This document shows positions 53,472 to 61,646 of a stretch of 64,000 nucleotides of DNA, in pieces. The translations under genes were made by a program, and so were the position numbers. Origin of the DNA: Chitinophaga rupis (GTDB lineage: Bacteria; Bacteroidota; Bacteroidia; Chitinophagales; Chitinophagaceae); NCBI RefSeq assembly GCF_900109685.1, contig NZ_FOBB01000003.1:62001-126000 (forward strand), written 5' to 3'. Position 1 is the stretch's first letter. The number at the start of each line of letters is the position of its first letter. The notes beneath the pieces were generated by a model. The model was not told the origin of the DNA. It saw only the letters and a program-made list of their open reading frames with translations, and ran no database searches.

Positions 53472-53502
53472 TTTGGAATTTTTAAAAAAGTGCCTACCTT
53501 TG
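53472..53502 (+). promoter_or_regulatory. Promoter of tRNA-Leu copy 1
   Basis: TTTG (53472-53475), 19 bases, TACCTTTG (53495-53502): a textbook Bacteroidota promoter. The -7 box ends 18 bases before the tRNA. Confidence 0.85.
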
Positions 53503-53520
53503 CCATCCCTTAACACGGTT

Positions 53521-53607
53521 GCCCAGATGGCGAAATTGGTAGACGCACTGTGTTCAGGTCGCAGCGTTCGCAAGGACGTGCTGGTTCGAATCCAGTTCTG
53601 GGCACCA
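53521..53607 (+). tRNA. tRNA-Leu (anticodon CAG), copy 1
   Basis: A class II tRNA: acceptor GCCCAGA pairs with TCTGGGC, anticodon stem CTGTG/CGCAG, loop TTCAGGT with anticodon CAG, a long variable arm, T-loop GGTTCGAATCC. CCA is encoded (53605-53607). It has a canonical promoter upstream and a terminator hairpin just downstream. The 3' end is the start of a 66-bp sequence repeated at 56582 and 61553. Confidence 0.95.
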
Positions 53608-53658
53608 AATGGCGAAAAGCCGGAGATTGATCTCCGGCTTTTCTTGTTTTATGGGTGT
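53593..53658 (+). repeat. Direct repeat copy 1 (tRNA-Leu 3' end plus terminator)
   Basis: 66 bp covering the last tRNA bases, CCA, the terminator and TTTTATGGGTGT. Copy 2 at 56582-56647 differs by one base; copy 3 at 61553-61618 differs by a few bases. The position at the tRNA 3' end fits an integrase att site. Confidence 0.85.
53615..53645 (+). terminator. Terminator of tRNA-Leu copy 1
   Basis: AAAAGCCGGAGA and TCTCCGGCTTTT with TTGA loop. Confidence 0.92.
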
Positions 53659-53834
53659 ATTATCGTATTACGGATCAAGTTGAAATGGGATCAAGTTAAA
53701 ATCTTGGGGAAGTTGAAGATAAAAATAAATGCTCAATAGCGTTACGTAGCGATGACTATTGGCTGATCGAATTACTCCTGCTAAATTTTCTTCCGTCCAG
53801 CCACGCTTTTAGCAATGCTTTTGTTGGTGGCAGC

Positions 53835-54845
53835 CTATTGAATGTGAGATTCCAGCCATTTTATCGCGGCTTTTACTTTTTCATCATTTGCTATATCATT
53901 GAATTTGTCAACACTTGTAATTTTTATGTCTGGTTCAAGAGCCTCTTTGTATATTTTTCCATTTCTATCAGCACCATATCCAATTGAAAGATTCATAAAT
54001 GCTGTGTCGTTTATTGATATGCCTGTATTTACGGTAACCCAACCTGCAGTTTGAGAACCCAATAGAATTGTGTTTTTTCTACCCTTAAAAGCCATGAGAA
54101 AGAACTCTCCAGAACTTCCAGTGCCAGGTCCAACAAGTATAACAACTGGAATTTTCTGAGCATTTAGCTCACATTTAGGTTTCACTTCAGTTAGAAGAGT
54201 TGTGTCAATGAAAAAACCATTGCTTTTAATAAACCAATCTTCTTTTTTCTTTGTTCTAAAAGAGCCAAGAAATCCTTGCGATAACAACTGCTTCACACCC
54301 AAAATCATTGGAAACATAGCCCCGCCGCCATCTAATCTTGCATCCAGTATAATTCCCTTTATATTTTTAGTCAGCAAAATACAAAGGCTGTCATTTAACA
54401 TCTGTGCTTTACTGTCATAATCTTCTTTTGAACCGCCCGGCATTGATGGTATTCGTAAGTATCCAATATTTTTGTCAAGAACCATTGTAATACTTTTTAC
54501 ACCTTTTTTCCATTCGTTCATTATACTATCTGAAATGGCGGACTCACCATGACGCCATTGAAACGTACTATCTTTCCAAAAAAAAGCACCATGAAAATCA
54601 TTGATTGATCTATACAAATATCTCATTGTTGAACCAAGTTCATATGGATTATCAATATTTTTTGCTTGCATTAATGCATTACTTCTTAGTGTATCCCAAT
54701 TAACTGTATTTGCATTGACAGCATTATTTTTCATTATTGATATAGTAGTGTCAATAAGAAATTTCACCTCATCTGATTGAGCATGAATTGAAGTTGGCTT
54801 TGCCAAAAAGGATAATAAAAAAAATATAAATATTGTTTGCTTCAT
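53835..54845 (-). CDS. S41-like (C-terminal processing/tricorn-type) peptidase
   Basis: A 336-residue exported protein (signal peptide residues about 1-22, ending IHAQ). The tail-specific protease core is recognisable: MVLDKNIGYLRIPSM, GIILDARLDGGGAMFPM, the catalytic serine in GTGSSGEFFLMAF (S245), and LLGSQTAGWVTVN. There is no PDZ domain. It is AT-rich compared with the genes before dapD and lies between the direct repeats at the tRNA, so it was probably acquired. Substrate unknown. Confidence 0.88.
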   Translation of the reverse strand: MKQTIFIFFLLSFLAKPTSIHAQSDEVKFLIDTTISIMKNNAVNANTVNWDTLRSNALMQAKNIDNPYELGSTMRYLYRSINDFHGAFFWKDSTFQWRHGESAISDSIMNEWKKGVKSITMVLDKNIGYLRIPSMPGGSKEDYDSKAQMLNDSLCILLTKNIKGIILDARLDGGGAMFPMILGVKQLLSQGFLGSFRTKKKEDWFIKSNGFFIDTTLLTEVKPKCELNAQKIPVVILVGPGTGSSGEFFLMAFKGRKNTILLGSQTAGWVTVNTGISINDTAFMNLSIGYGADRNGKIYKEALEPDIKITSVDKFNDIANDEKVKAAIKWLESHIQ

Positions 54846-54986
54846 AATTTTTAGGGCGTCAATTTTAGGTTGCCACTAATGGCCGGGCTTTCTGCTGTGC
54901 TGATATTCCGTGATTCCCGGAACCGAAGATGAGTAAAGTTAATGTAGTGGATACTATATTCTGTAACCCGGTTATTCTTGCCTACA

Positions 54987-55631
54987 TTAGCCTTTCGTTA
55001 TGATGATATGCGTTGCTTGTTCTCCTTCTATTCTTTGTATGTTGTTGAATCCCAGGTTGAGCATATCAATGCCAGAGAATAGATGTTCTCCTGAACCGAG
55101 GAAAAGAGGTGATATGGCAAGATGTATTTCATCAACATAACCCGCTTGCAGGAATTGACGGATAGTTGACACCCCTCCTCCAATTCGTATATCTCTTCCA
55201 TCCGCTGCTTTTTTTGCTTCTTCCAATGCCGATTTTACTCCTGTGGTAACAAAATGAAATGTCGTGCCTCCTTTCATCTTAACAGGTTTTCTTTCATAGT
55301 GCGTTAAAACAAAAACAGGAACATGGTATGGTGGATCTTCGCCCCACCAGCCCTTCCACTCGTCATCTGTCCAATTCCCACGAATTGGTCCAAACATATT
55401 CCGTCCCATAATCCATGCACCTACATTTTCAAATGCTTTTTCCACAAAATCGTTGTCAATACCTTCAGTCCCATCATTTTTACCGCCCATTGCACGAAAC
55501 CTTTTTGTTGGGAACATCCATGTGTGAAGCTCCTCTCCTCCTATGCCCAGCGGTTCCTTCATGCTTTGATTAGTTCCTGCTCCGAATCCATCCAGGGAGA
55601 TTGTAAAATTTGTTACTTTAATCTTGCTCAT
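54987..55631 (-). CDS. RibD/dihydrofolate reductase-like protein 1
   Basis: A 214-residue cytosolic protein of the RibD C-terminal/DHFR-like superfamily. The NADPH-binding pattern (SLDGFGAGTNQS, GAWIMGRNMFGPIRG, DIRIGGGVSTIRQFLQAGYVDEIHLAISPLFLGSGEHLF) is complete. Such stand-alone proteins are common and their substrates are mostly unknown; folate reduction is not implied. AT-rich like its neighbours. Confidence 0.92.
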   Translation of the reverse strand: MSKIKVTNFTISLDGFGAGTNQSMKEPLGIGGEELHTWMFPTKRFRAMGGKNDGTEGIDNDFVEKAFENVGAWIMGRNMFGPIRGNWTDDEWKGWWGEDPPYHVPVFVLTHYERKPVKMKGGTTFHFVTTGVKSALEEAKKAADGRDIRIGGGVSTIRQFLQAGYVDEIHLAISPLFLGSGEHLFSGIDMLNLGFNNIQRIEGEQATHIIITKG

Positions 55632-55890
55632 AAGAATCTTAATTTAAAAGATTGCGGTCACTCAGGCCTTGCCGCTAACGGCTACGGCTTGCGATGTGGC
55701 GGTATTTGAAAATCGTCAGCCCGTAACCGAAGCTAAATTTATAACTAAAAGTTCATTGTTGATTCTATTGCCCGGTGTTATTCACCGGCTGGAGCTGAAG
55801 CCGAATAGCGAACAAAAAGCTGAGCATATATTCGTCACCCCGCCATATTGCCAAACTGCCTGTTAGCGGCTGGCATATTTGCAGGCAATA
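55632..55890. other. Spacer with attC-like imperfect palindrome
   Basis: CCGCTAAC (55672-55679) and GTTAGCGG (55862-55869) are inverse copies about 190 bases apart, with further inner inverse segments (TGGCGGTA near 55697; CCGCCATATT near 55842). Similar CCGCTAAC/GTTAGCGG ends occur at 56905-56913 and in other nearby spacers. It may be a cassette boundary. A 65-codon ORF across it is considered spurious. Confidence 0.5.
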
Positions 55891-56418
55891 TTATTTCTGT
55901 CTTGAATAACATAATAAAACTACACCACAAGCGAAAGGTTTGCACTTCGCAAGTGTCAACTGCAAATTATTTTTCAATGGATTAAAAATTGGTTGTTCGC
56001 TACCAATTGCAACAGGATTTATAAGTAAATAATACTCGTCAATCAAATTATGTTCTATTAAAGACGATACAAATGATTCACCGCCATAAACAATGATGTC
56101 CTTTCCATTCTGACTTTTTAAATCTTGTATTGCGTCCTTAATATTGCCTTTTAGAATTGTTGTATTGTCCCACTTGCTTTCCTTGAGCGTATTTGAAAAA
56201 ATAATATTCGGAATTTCGCTGAACCGCTTACCAAGTTTATGTTCACTGTCATTTGCATTGTTTGCTACATCAGTCCAATATGGAATAAATCCTTCTCCTG
56301 TTTTTCGCCCATGTAAAATGCAATCTACATTATTGAGGTTCTCAATACTAAAGTCGGACATTCCGCTATCCCATTTGTTGTCAAGGGCAATGTTCATTTG
56401 TAATTTTAACTTTCTCAT
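55891..56418 (-). CDS. RibD/dihydrofolate reductase-like protein 2
   Basis: A second, more divergent RibD/DHFR-like protein (175 aa). KLKLQMNIALDNKWD, CILHGRKTGEGFIPYW, GKDIIVYGGESFVSSLIEHNLIDEYYLLINPVAIGSEQPIF align with the same superfamily blocks. No signal peptide. Its sequence is clearly different from the 214-residue neighbour, so it is not a recent duplication. AT-rich. Located between the first two repeat copies. Confidence 0.88.
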   Translation of the reverse strand: MRKLKLQMNIALDNKWDSGMSDFSIENLNNVDCILHGRKTGEGFIPYWTDVANNANDSEHKLGKRFSEIPNIIFSNTLKESKWDNTTILKGNIKDAIQDLKSQNGKDIIVYGGESFVSSLIEHNLIDEYYLLINPVAIGSEQPIFNPLKNNLQLTLAKCKPFACGVVLLCYSRQK

Positions 56419-56888
56419 TTTTTAGTTTTTACAAAGGTAGTTTGGCGCCTTACAACCAGAGTAGGCAAATGCGACATTGTAAGAGTTATTTGCGACAAAT
56501 AATGTGGCCGTTTGATGCTTGCCGTTAACAATCCTGACAGTATTTACTTATAACTTATTGATATTTAACCACCTGGAAGTTCAGTTCTGGGCACCAAATG
56601 GCGAAAAGCCGGAGATTGATCTCCGGATTTTCTTGTTTTATGGGTGTGCTAATGTTTTGCGGACGGGTTTATAAACCTTTGGCCCATTTGAGGGTCATAG
56701 CCACAATGCTACATAATCTTATCTTCGGTCAAACTGCTTTTCAATTACTTTATTTTATCCGAAGAAAGTTTGTTGCTTGATGTTGTTAGTCCACAACTTA
56801 ATAGAGCAAAACATACCGGTAGGCAAAAGGGAAACAGTTTTAAATATTTCATTTGCTTAAGTTTTTTTAAATTATATACGTTCAGCCG
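56419..56888. other. Non-coding stretch containing a partial tRNA-Leu 3' end
   Basis: 470 bases without a supported gene. It contains the second direct-repeat copy at 56582-56647 (tRNA-Leu 3' end CAGTTCTGGGCACCA and terminator), but not the rest of a tRNA, and CGTTAAC/GTTAAC-like boundary sequence near 56523. Confidence 0.7.
56582..56647 (+). repeat. Direct repeat copy 2 (partial tRNA-Leu 3' end)
   Basis: 66 bp with one base change in the terminator stem (CCGGA for CCGGC) compared with copy 1. The 5' part of the tRNA is missing, as expected of the far attachment site of an integrated element. Confidence 0.85.
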
Positions 56889-57536
56889 CTATTGCACAAA
56901 ACCGGTGTTAGCGGTTCGGATTTTGCCTGCTGGTTTGCCCAAATCATTTTTTACAATCCCCAGTACATGACCAGTCGTATCCTTGAAGTCTTTAAACCTT
57001 ACTAAGTCAAATTGCTTGTTGTCCTCATTGAATTTTGACGGTCGTATGACTGCAAATTTGTAAAAGGCATCTTCGTGTCCGCCCAATTCAACATTTTCAA
57101 AATAAATCGTGTCATGCACAATTTTGTAATTGCCCTTAATTTCAGTCACACCAAAGCAAACACGTTTCTCTCTGAATGTATGATTGTCTTTTAACTTGAA
57201 AGTAGTCATACAATTTGCAACTCCTTCTCTTTGAGCAACTAATAAATCGTCACCACTCAGTTTATCAAAATCGATTATTCCAAAAGGAAAAATGAATGTT
57301 AAGCATAAAACAATCGCCATTAAGCTAAGCATTATTAGACCAGTCCTGTCAACAAGCTTTTCTTTGACGGCGAAGTATAGTTTTCGAACAAAGGCTATTG
57401 CAAGTCCAAAGTAAACAAGTACTAAAATCAAGAAAGCCAGTATCGCAAAAAGACCGAGCTTACCTTCCCAGAAATACGCCGTGTTAACAGTCAGGAAGAA
57501 AGCAATCGTCGTTATGATTAGTCCTTTATTTTTCAT
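56889..57536 (-). CDS. Hypothetical membrane protein
   Basis: Start Met 57536 (215 aa) is preferred to the upstream Met 57605. Three or so hydrophobic segments near the N-terminus: GLIITTIAFFLTVNTAYF, LGLFAILAFLILVLVYFGLAIAFV, GLIMLSLMAIVLCLTFIFPFGII. The C-terminal part (DDLLVAQREGVANCMTTFKLKDNHTFREKRVCFG) has two cysteines and may face the periplasm. The last residues (IRTANTGFVQ) are encoded by a CCGCTAACACCGG-type boundary sequence. No known family. Confidence 0.65.
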   Translation of the reverse strand: MKNKGLIITTIAFFLTVNTAYFWEGKLGLFAILAFLILVLVYFGLAIAFVRKLYFAVKEKLVDRTGLIMLSLMAIVLCLTFIFPFGIIDFDKLSGDDLLVAQREGVANCMTTFKLKDNHTFREKRVCFGVTEIKGNYKIVHDTIYFENVELGGHEDAFYKFAVIRPSKFNEDNKQFDLVRFKDFKDTTGHVLGIVKNDLGKPAGKIRTANTGFVQ

Positions 57537-57742
57537 TTTTGAATGTAGGTATAGGTTGGCCAATTGTGATTCTGGCTTTTTATACGCCTGACAGCAATTT
57601 GACAACTACCCTTTACAATAGTATTGATTTTTAGTACCTTGAGAATACGGTATTGAGTACTACACTAAAGCCGATTACGATTTAATGCAGATTGTTCTTT
57701 CGTTAAGCGCTGCTAATTGCGATACTTTTTGTTGGCTGCCGT

Positions 57743-58810
57743 TTACTTTTTGTCTTCTGTCTGCAATAGATCCGCTACTCCAAATGCAATCCCATACGCA
57801 TCTGTATTTTCAGAATTAGTTAAAATAATTATTGCCGTTTTATCCTGAATGTAACGAAAATAAACAGACTTAAAACCAGGCAATGAACCTCCGTGATGTA
57901 TGAATGGTTTCCCATTTACTTTATTTGTCATCCAGCCATAACCATAATAGATAGCTTCATTGTCCATTGTAAGAGGAGTTTTGATTGTATCGTCCCACAT
58001 TTGATCCCAATTTTTTTGTGTAAGCAATTTGTTATGCTGCATGTCCATTTCCCATTTCAATAAATCATTTATGTTTGAAAGGAAAGCCCCGCTAGGACGT
58101 AAAGCAATATAGTTTGGTGCATTTAATATTGAATCGTTCGCATTTTTTATGTACCCATCTGCTCTGTCGGGAACGATTGCTTCCAATGATGTTGTCCTGG
58201 TATTGCTCAAACCTCCTTCATCAAAAATACATTTCTTCATATATTCAGGAAATGACAAGCGGGATGTAATTCTAATTATATCAGCTAATATAAAATAGCC
58301 AAAGTTGCTATACTCGTATTTTGAGTCTGTTGGGAATGCCAAACTATCCGTAAATGCGGTTTTAATATAAACAGAATCTGCCTGCTCTTTCATTCCATCA
58401 AAGCCCGGAGGGTCCACCGGTAGTCCTGAAGTATGGTTAAGTAAATGGCGGATAGTAATATTATTCCATTTTACAGGCGCGCCTTTTATGAATTTTGTTA
58501 CCGGGTCAGATACTTTTAATTTGCCTTCCTGCACCAATTTCATGATGCCAACCGCGATGAATTGTTTGCTAATGGAGCCTATCTTATAAACAGTTTTTTC
58601 GGATGCAGGAACATTCAATTCAATATTAGCCCATCCATAGCCCTTAGCCTTAATTACTTTCCCGCTTTTTACAATTCCTATTGATAGTCCAACAATCCCT
58701 TGTTGTTTCATTTGACTGGTTATAAAAATATCAATACTGTCTTGCTGTGCGATTGAAGCAAACGGTAAAAAAGAGCATGTTATGAATAGAATGAAAATAA
58801 ACGGTCTCAT
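57743..58810 (-). CDS. Serine hydrolase, beta-lactamase/class C-like fold, 1
   Basis: Start Met 58810 (355 aa), which gives the signal peptide MRPFIFILFITCSFLPFASIAQ. Penicillin-recognising motifs: S79-x-x-K82 (SISK), Tyr-Ser-Asn (YEYSNFGYF), and the third-motif HHGG near the C-terminus. It resembles the class C/esterase/D-alanyl-D-alanine carboxypeptidase-like proteins that are usually not true resistance enzymes. Exported. AT-rich, in the accessory segment. Confidence 0.9.
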   Translation of the reverse strand: MRPFIFILFITCSFLPFASIAQQDSIDIFITSQMKQQGIVGLSIGIVKSGKVIKAKGYGWANIELNVPASEKTVYKIGSISKQFIAVGIMKLVQEGKLKVSDPVTKFIKGAPVKWNNITIRHLLNHTSGLPVDPPGFDGMKEQADSVYIKTAFTDSLAFPTDSKYEYSNFGYFILADIIRITSRLSFPEYMKKCIFDEGGLSNTRTTSLEAIVPDRADGYIKNANDSILNAPNYIALRPSGAFLSNINDLLKWEMDMQHNKLLTQKNWDQMWDDTIKTPLTMDNEAIYYGYGWMTNKVNGKPFIHHGGSLPGFKSVYFRYIQDKTAIIILTNSENTDAYGIAFGVADLLQTEDKK

Positions 58811-58992
58811 AATGTAGTATTGAGTGTCCCGAATAGCAGTCATCGTTAAATGTAGCGTGGAAGCCAAAGCCAGCCAATCTATTTGCAATCTCTTTGAAAA
58901 GCTTGGTGTCTAAAGAAAATAGCACCCGGCAACTAATATACGCAATTCTTATGTACAGGATGTACAGGATCTCCAAAAACTACAGTACCCCG

Positions 58993-60429
58993 CTAACGTC
59001 GAAGCAGCTCCAACTTTTGCTTTACCTGCGGATCATCAGGTTCTATAGCCAAATACTTATCATACTGCCTGATGGCCTGGGCCGTATCGCCTTTCAGCCG
59101 AAAACTTTCGGCAAGGTTGTAATACCCGCTGGCAGACTGGGGGAAACAGGTGATGCTGAACAAAAAGATGTTTACCGCATCGCTGAATTGCTTGTTGAAT
59201 AATGCCACTGCACCTAAACGCTCGAGCACTGATTCGCGTAGTTGTATATTGGCAGGCTTCATTCTAAACTCATCTAAGGCCGCAGACAGTCCTTTTTCAT
59301 GAATTATGCTGACGATGCGCGTTGTGTAAAAATAACCTGCAGTGGCGGCCGATGGCCCGGTCAGCATGTCTTTGATGGTATTGCTGATCTCCCAATAATC
59401 TTCTACTTCTCCATTAGTAAGTATGATCACTGTATAATCAAGATCTTCATAGATCATCAGTTCATTGGCAATACCGAAATGTCCGCCAGTGTGGCCCAGG
59501 ACATGGTGTGCATTGATTGTATCTGAGCTAAAGCCATACCCGTAAAATCCCTTGCCGTATTTTACCCGCCCCTGAAGATAGGTTGCTGTATATTGTTTAT
59601 TGAGCAGCTTATATTGCAGCAATGCATTAGAGAATTGCAGCAGGTCCCGGGCGGTGGAATAGCCGCCACCTGCCGGCGTACCTTTTATTACGTTTTGCCA
59701 TGTATTGTTCTTCCAGTGCCCTGGCCGTTCCGGATCCATTATGTAACCCGTGGCCAGTCCTATATTTATCTCATCGAGGGCATAAGCACCCGTATGTTTC
59801 ATGCCTGCAGGGATGTAAATATGTTCATTCACATAATCATCATAGGATTGATGGCTGACGGCTTCTATAATAAGTCCAAGCAATATGTATCCACCATTAC
59901 TGTAAAGGAAGCCGGCGCCCGGCGTAAAGGCCAGCGGTTTGTTGATGAACAGGGGCAGATAGTCGGCCGCTGTCCGGTATTTCTCTTTGGCCGCTCCTGC
60001 ATGTTCTTCCCAGAAATTACCGACTCCTGAAGTATGGGTCAGCAGCTGGTGAATGGTAACCGAATCTCTGATGGCCTTATTGGAAAGACCGGGCAGGTAT
60101 TTACCTACTTTATCTTCCGGACTAAGTTTACCAGCCTGGTACAGTTGCATAATCGACAAGCCGGTAAACATTTTGTTCATGGAGGCAAGATTAAACTTCG
60201 TTGCCATTGTATTTTTTCTGCTGTATTCACGGCTGGCCCAGCCATAAGCTCCCTGAAAAATGGGTTGCCCCTGCCGGGCTACAAGTACTACCCCGCTTAA
60301 ATGCTGGCTGCGTTCCATCTCTTTCAACTTGTTAGTCAATAGGCGTCGGATCGTAGCCGCGTTCTGCCCATGCGCAACCAGGATAAGTAATAGCAAGAGC
60401 CCCGTTCCCCAACATGCTTTTCTCCTCAT
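58993..60429 (-). CDS. Serine hydrolase with C-terminal TPR
   Basis: Start Met 60429 (478 aa) with signal peptide MRRKACWGTGLLLLLILVAHG; the longer reading to 60603 would overlap the AraC gene by 65 bases. Motifs: S83-M-N-K86 (LASMNKMF), YSN (GFLYSNGGYI), HTGG (LGHTGGHFG). The last about 65 residues form TPR-like repeats (SASGYYNLAESFRLKGDTAQAIRQYDKYLAIEPDD), a fusion seen in this family in Bacteroidota. Less AT-rich than its neighbour. It is the likely target of the divergent-looking control by the AraC gene just upstream on the same strand. Confidence 0.9.
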   Translation of the reverse strand: MRRKACWGTGLLLLLILVAHGQNAATIRRLLTNKLKEMERSQHLSGVVLVARQGQPIFQGAYGWASREYSRKNTMATKFNLASMNKMFTGLSIMQLYQAGKLSPEDKVGKYLPGLSNKAIRDSVTIHQLLTHTSGVGNFWEEHAGAAKEKYRTAADYLPLFINKPLAFTPGAGFLYSNGGYILLGLIIEAVSHQSYDDYVNEHIYIPAGMKHTGAYALDEINIGLATGYIMDPERPGHWKNNTWQNVIKGTPAGGGYSTARDLLQFSNALLQYKLLNKQYTATYLQGRVKYGKGFYGYGFSSDTINAHHVLGHTGGHFGIANELMIYEDLDYTVIILTNGEVEDYWEISNTIKDMLTGPSAATAGYFYTTRIVSIIHEKGLSAALDEFRMKPANIQLRESVLERLGAVALFNKQFSDAVNIFLFSITCFPQSASGYYNLAESFRLKGDTAQAIRQYDKYLAIEPDDPQVKQKLELLRR

Positions 60430-60538
60430 AGAACTTAAGTTATACTGTATTATGGCGCAAAGTAAAGGCAGGAAGCTGAAACGGAATTGTACAAATGTAA
60501 AGCGGTTATAATCCCCGCTTAAAGTGATGCATTTTGGG

Positions 60539-61381
60539 CTATAGCCGTGGGGGGGAAAGGAACATCCAGCTAATATATTCGGGGTCAATATGGGCAATAT
60601 CACGGAAGAATTTTTTTGGCGGCATACCCGTCAATGCTCTGAATTCCCTGGTCATGTGAGACTGATCAAAATAATCGAGCGCGTAAGTGAGATCGCTCAG
60701 GCGGTTACCGGGCTGCTTTTTCTGTTCACTAATACTTTTCCGGAGGCGTATAATCTTTTTGAAATGGCCAGGTGTTAGGCCAAGATGTTTACGAAACTCG
60801 TTAGTTACCGTTACCCGGGATACGCCCAATACAATTGCCTGTGCGGTAACAGAAGCCATCTCTCCTGCCTCTGAGAATGCATGAACCAGTTGCGGCAGAA
60901 AAGGATGCTCAAACCTTTTCAGTTTTCCCAGCCAGTAGCTCTCGAGAGCTTTTATTTTATCAGCTTGTTCTGTGATGGACAAGATACGCTGCATCGATCT
61001 TTCATAGTCAGGGAAAGGTTTGAAATCGGTATAATCTTCCTTTTGAAAGGTGCTTAGTGGTTCATCCAGGAAAGCATTCAGGCCGAGTGGTTTAAAATAT
61101 GCCGTTATTTCGTTAGCTGCTCCCACATAACGCACCAAAACCGGTTTGTTGAAGTTAGCCACCAGTTTGGTCTCAAGCGGTGTTTCCGGATCGTATGTTA
61201 TGGTCAGCTGCTGTTTATGGTGAACGGTCCGCGTATGCTGACTGATCACAACAATGGAAAAAACGGATGGAAAAGTAAGATAGTTTATGGGCTCCTCCTG
61301 TGCGGATCGCTTTAGGATGTAAAAGCATTCAATATATTTCTGCAGCTCACTGCTGCCGGGCTTTAAAAGGGATACTTGCAT
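60539..61381 (-). CDS. AraC-family transcriptional regulator
   Basis: A 280-residue regulator. The N-terminal about 150 residues are DUF6597-like sensor sequence (SSELQKYIECFYILKRSAQ); the C-terminal 110 residues are the AraC HTH domain (VTVTNEFRKHLGLTPGHFKKIIRLRKSI, DYFDQSHMTREFRALTGMPPKKFFRD). It is upstream of the TPR serine hydrolase on the same strand (110 bases), so it may control it. Ligand unknown. Confidence 0.93.
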   Translation of the reverse strand: MQVSLLKPGSSELQKYIECFYILKRSAQEEPINYLTFPSVFSIVVISQHTRTVHHKQQLTITYDPETPLETKLVANFNKPVLVRYVGAANEITAYFKPLGLNAFLDEPLSTFQKEDYTDFKPFPDYERSMQRILSITEQADKIKALESYWLGKLKRFEHPFLPQLVHAFSEAGEMASVTAQAIVLGVSRVTVTNEFRKHLGLTPGHFKKIIRLRKSISEQKKQPGNRLSDLTYALDYFDQSHMTREFRALTGMPPKKFFRDIAHIDPEYISWMFLSPPRL

Positions 61382-61428
61382 AAGTGAAATCTACAGATTA
61401 ATTTATCAAAACTAACTGTTCAAAAAAA

Positions 61429-61459
61429 TTTGGTAAAGCAAGTTCTATTCCTATCTTTG
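61429..61459 (+). promoter_or_regulatory. Promoter of tRNA-Leu copy 2
   Basis: TTTG (61429-61432), 19 bases, TATCTTTG (61452-61459): same spacing as copy 1, but flanking sequence differs. Confidence 0.85.
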
Positions 61460-61480
61460 CACCCCTGAAACATTTTAATT

Positions 61481-61564
61481 GCCCAGATGGCGAAATTGGT
61501 AGACGCACTGTGTTCAGGTCGCAGCGTTCGCAAGGACGTGCTGGTTCGAATCCAGTTCTGGGCA
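61481..61564 (+). tRNA. tRNA-Leu (anticodon CAG), copy 2
   Basis: Identical in sequence to copy 1 through the discriminator base A, but followed by CCC rather than CCA, so the CCA end is not encoded and would depend on the CCA-adding enzyme present in the window. It has an intact promoter and terminator. Confidence 0.93.
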
Positions 61565-61618
61565 CCCAATGGCGAAAAGCCGGAGATTGATCTCCGGCTT
61601 TTCCTGTTTTATGGCTGT
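61553..61618 (+). repeat. Direct repeat copy 3 (tRNA-Leu 3' end plus terminator)
   Basis: Differs from copy 1 by a few bases (including CCA to CCC). It closes the second segment of the tRNA-associated island. Confidence 0.85.
61575..61602 (+). terminator. Terminator of tRNA-Leu copy 2
   Basis: AAAAGCCGGAGA and TCTCCGGCTTTT with TTGA loop, identical to copy 1. Confidence 0.92.
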
Positions 61619-61646
61619 AGCAATGCTATGGGATAGGCTTCAACGC

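Noticed and set aside
53473..53739. 88-codon ORF across the tRNA-Leu gene
   Set aside because: It overlaps a clear tRNA with promoter and terminator; translation is incidental.
55669..55866. 65-codon ORF between the two DHFR-like genes
   Set aside because: It spans an imperfect palindrome, has no domain or neighbour support, and looks like a chance frame.
60430..60603. N-terminal extension of the TPR serine hydrolase
   Set aside because: It overlaps the AraC coding region and precedes a clean signal peptide at Met 60429.
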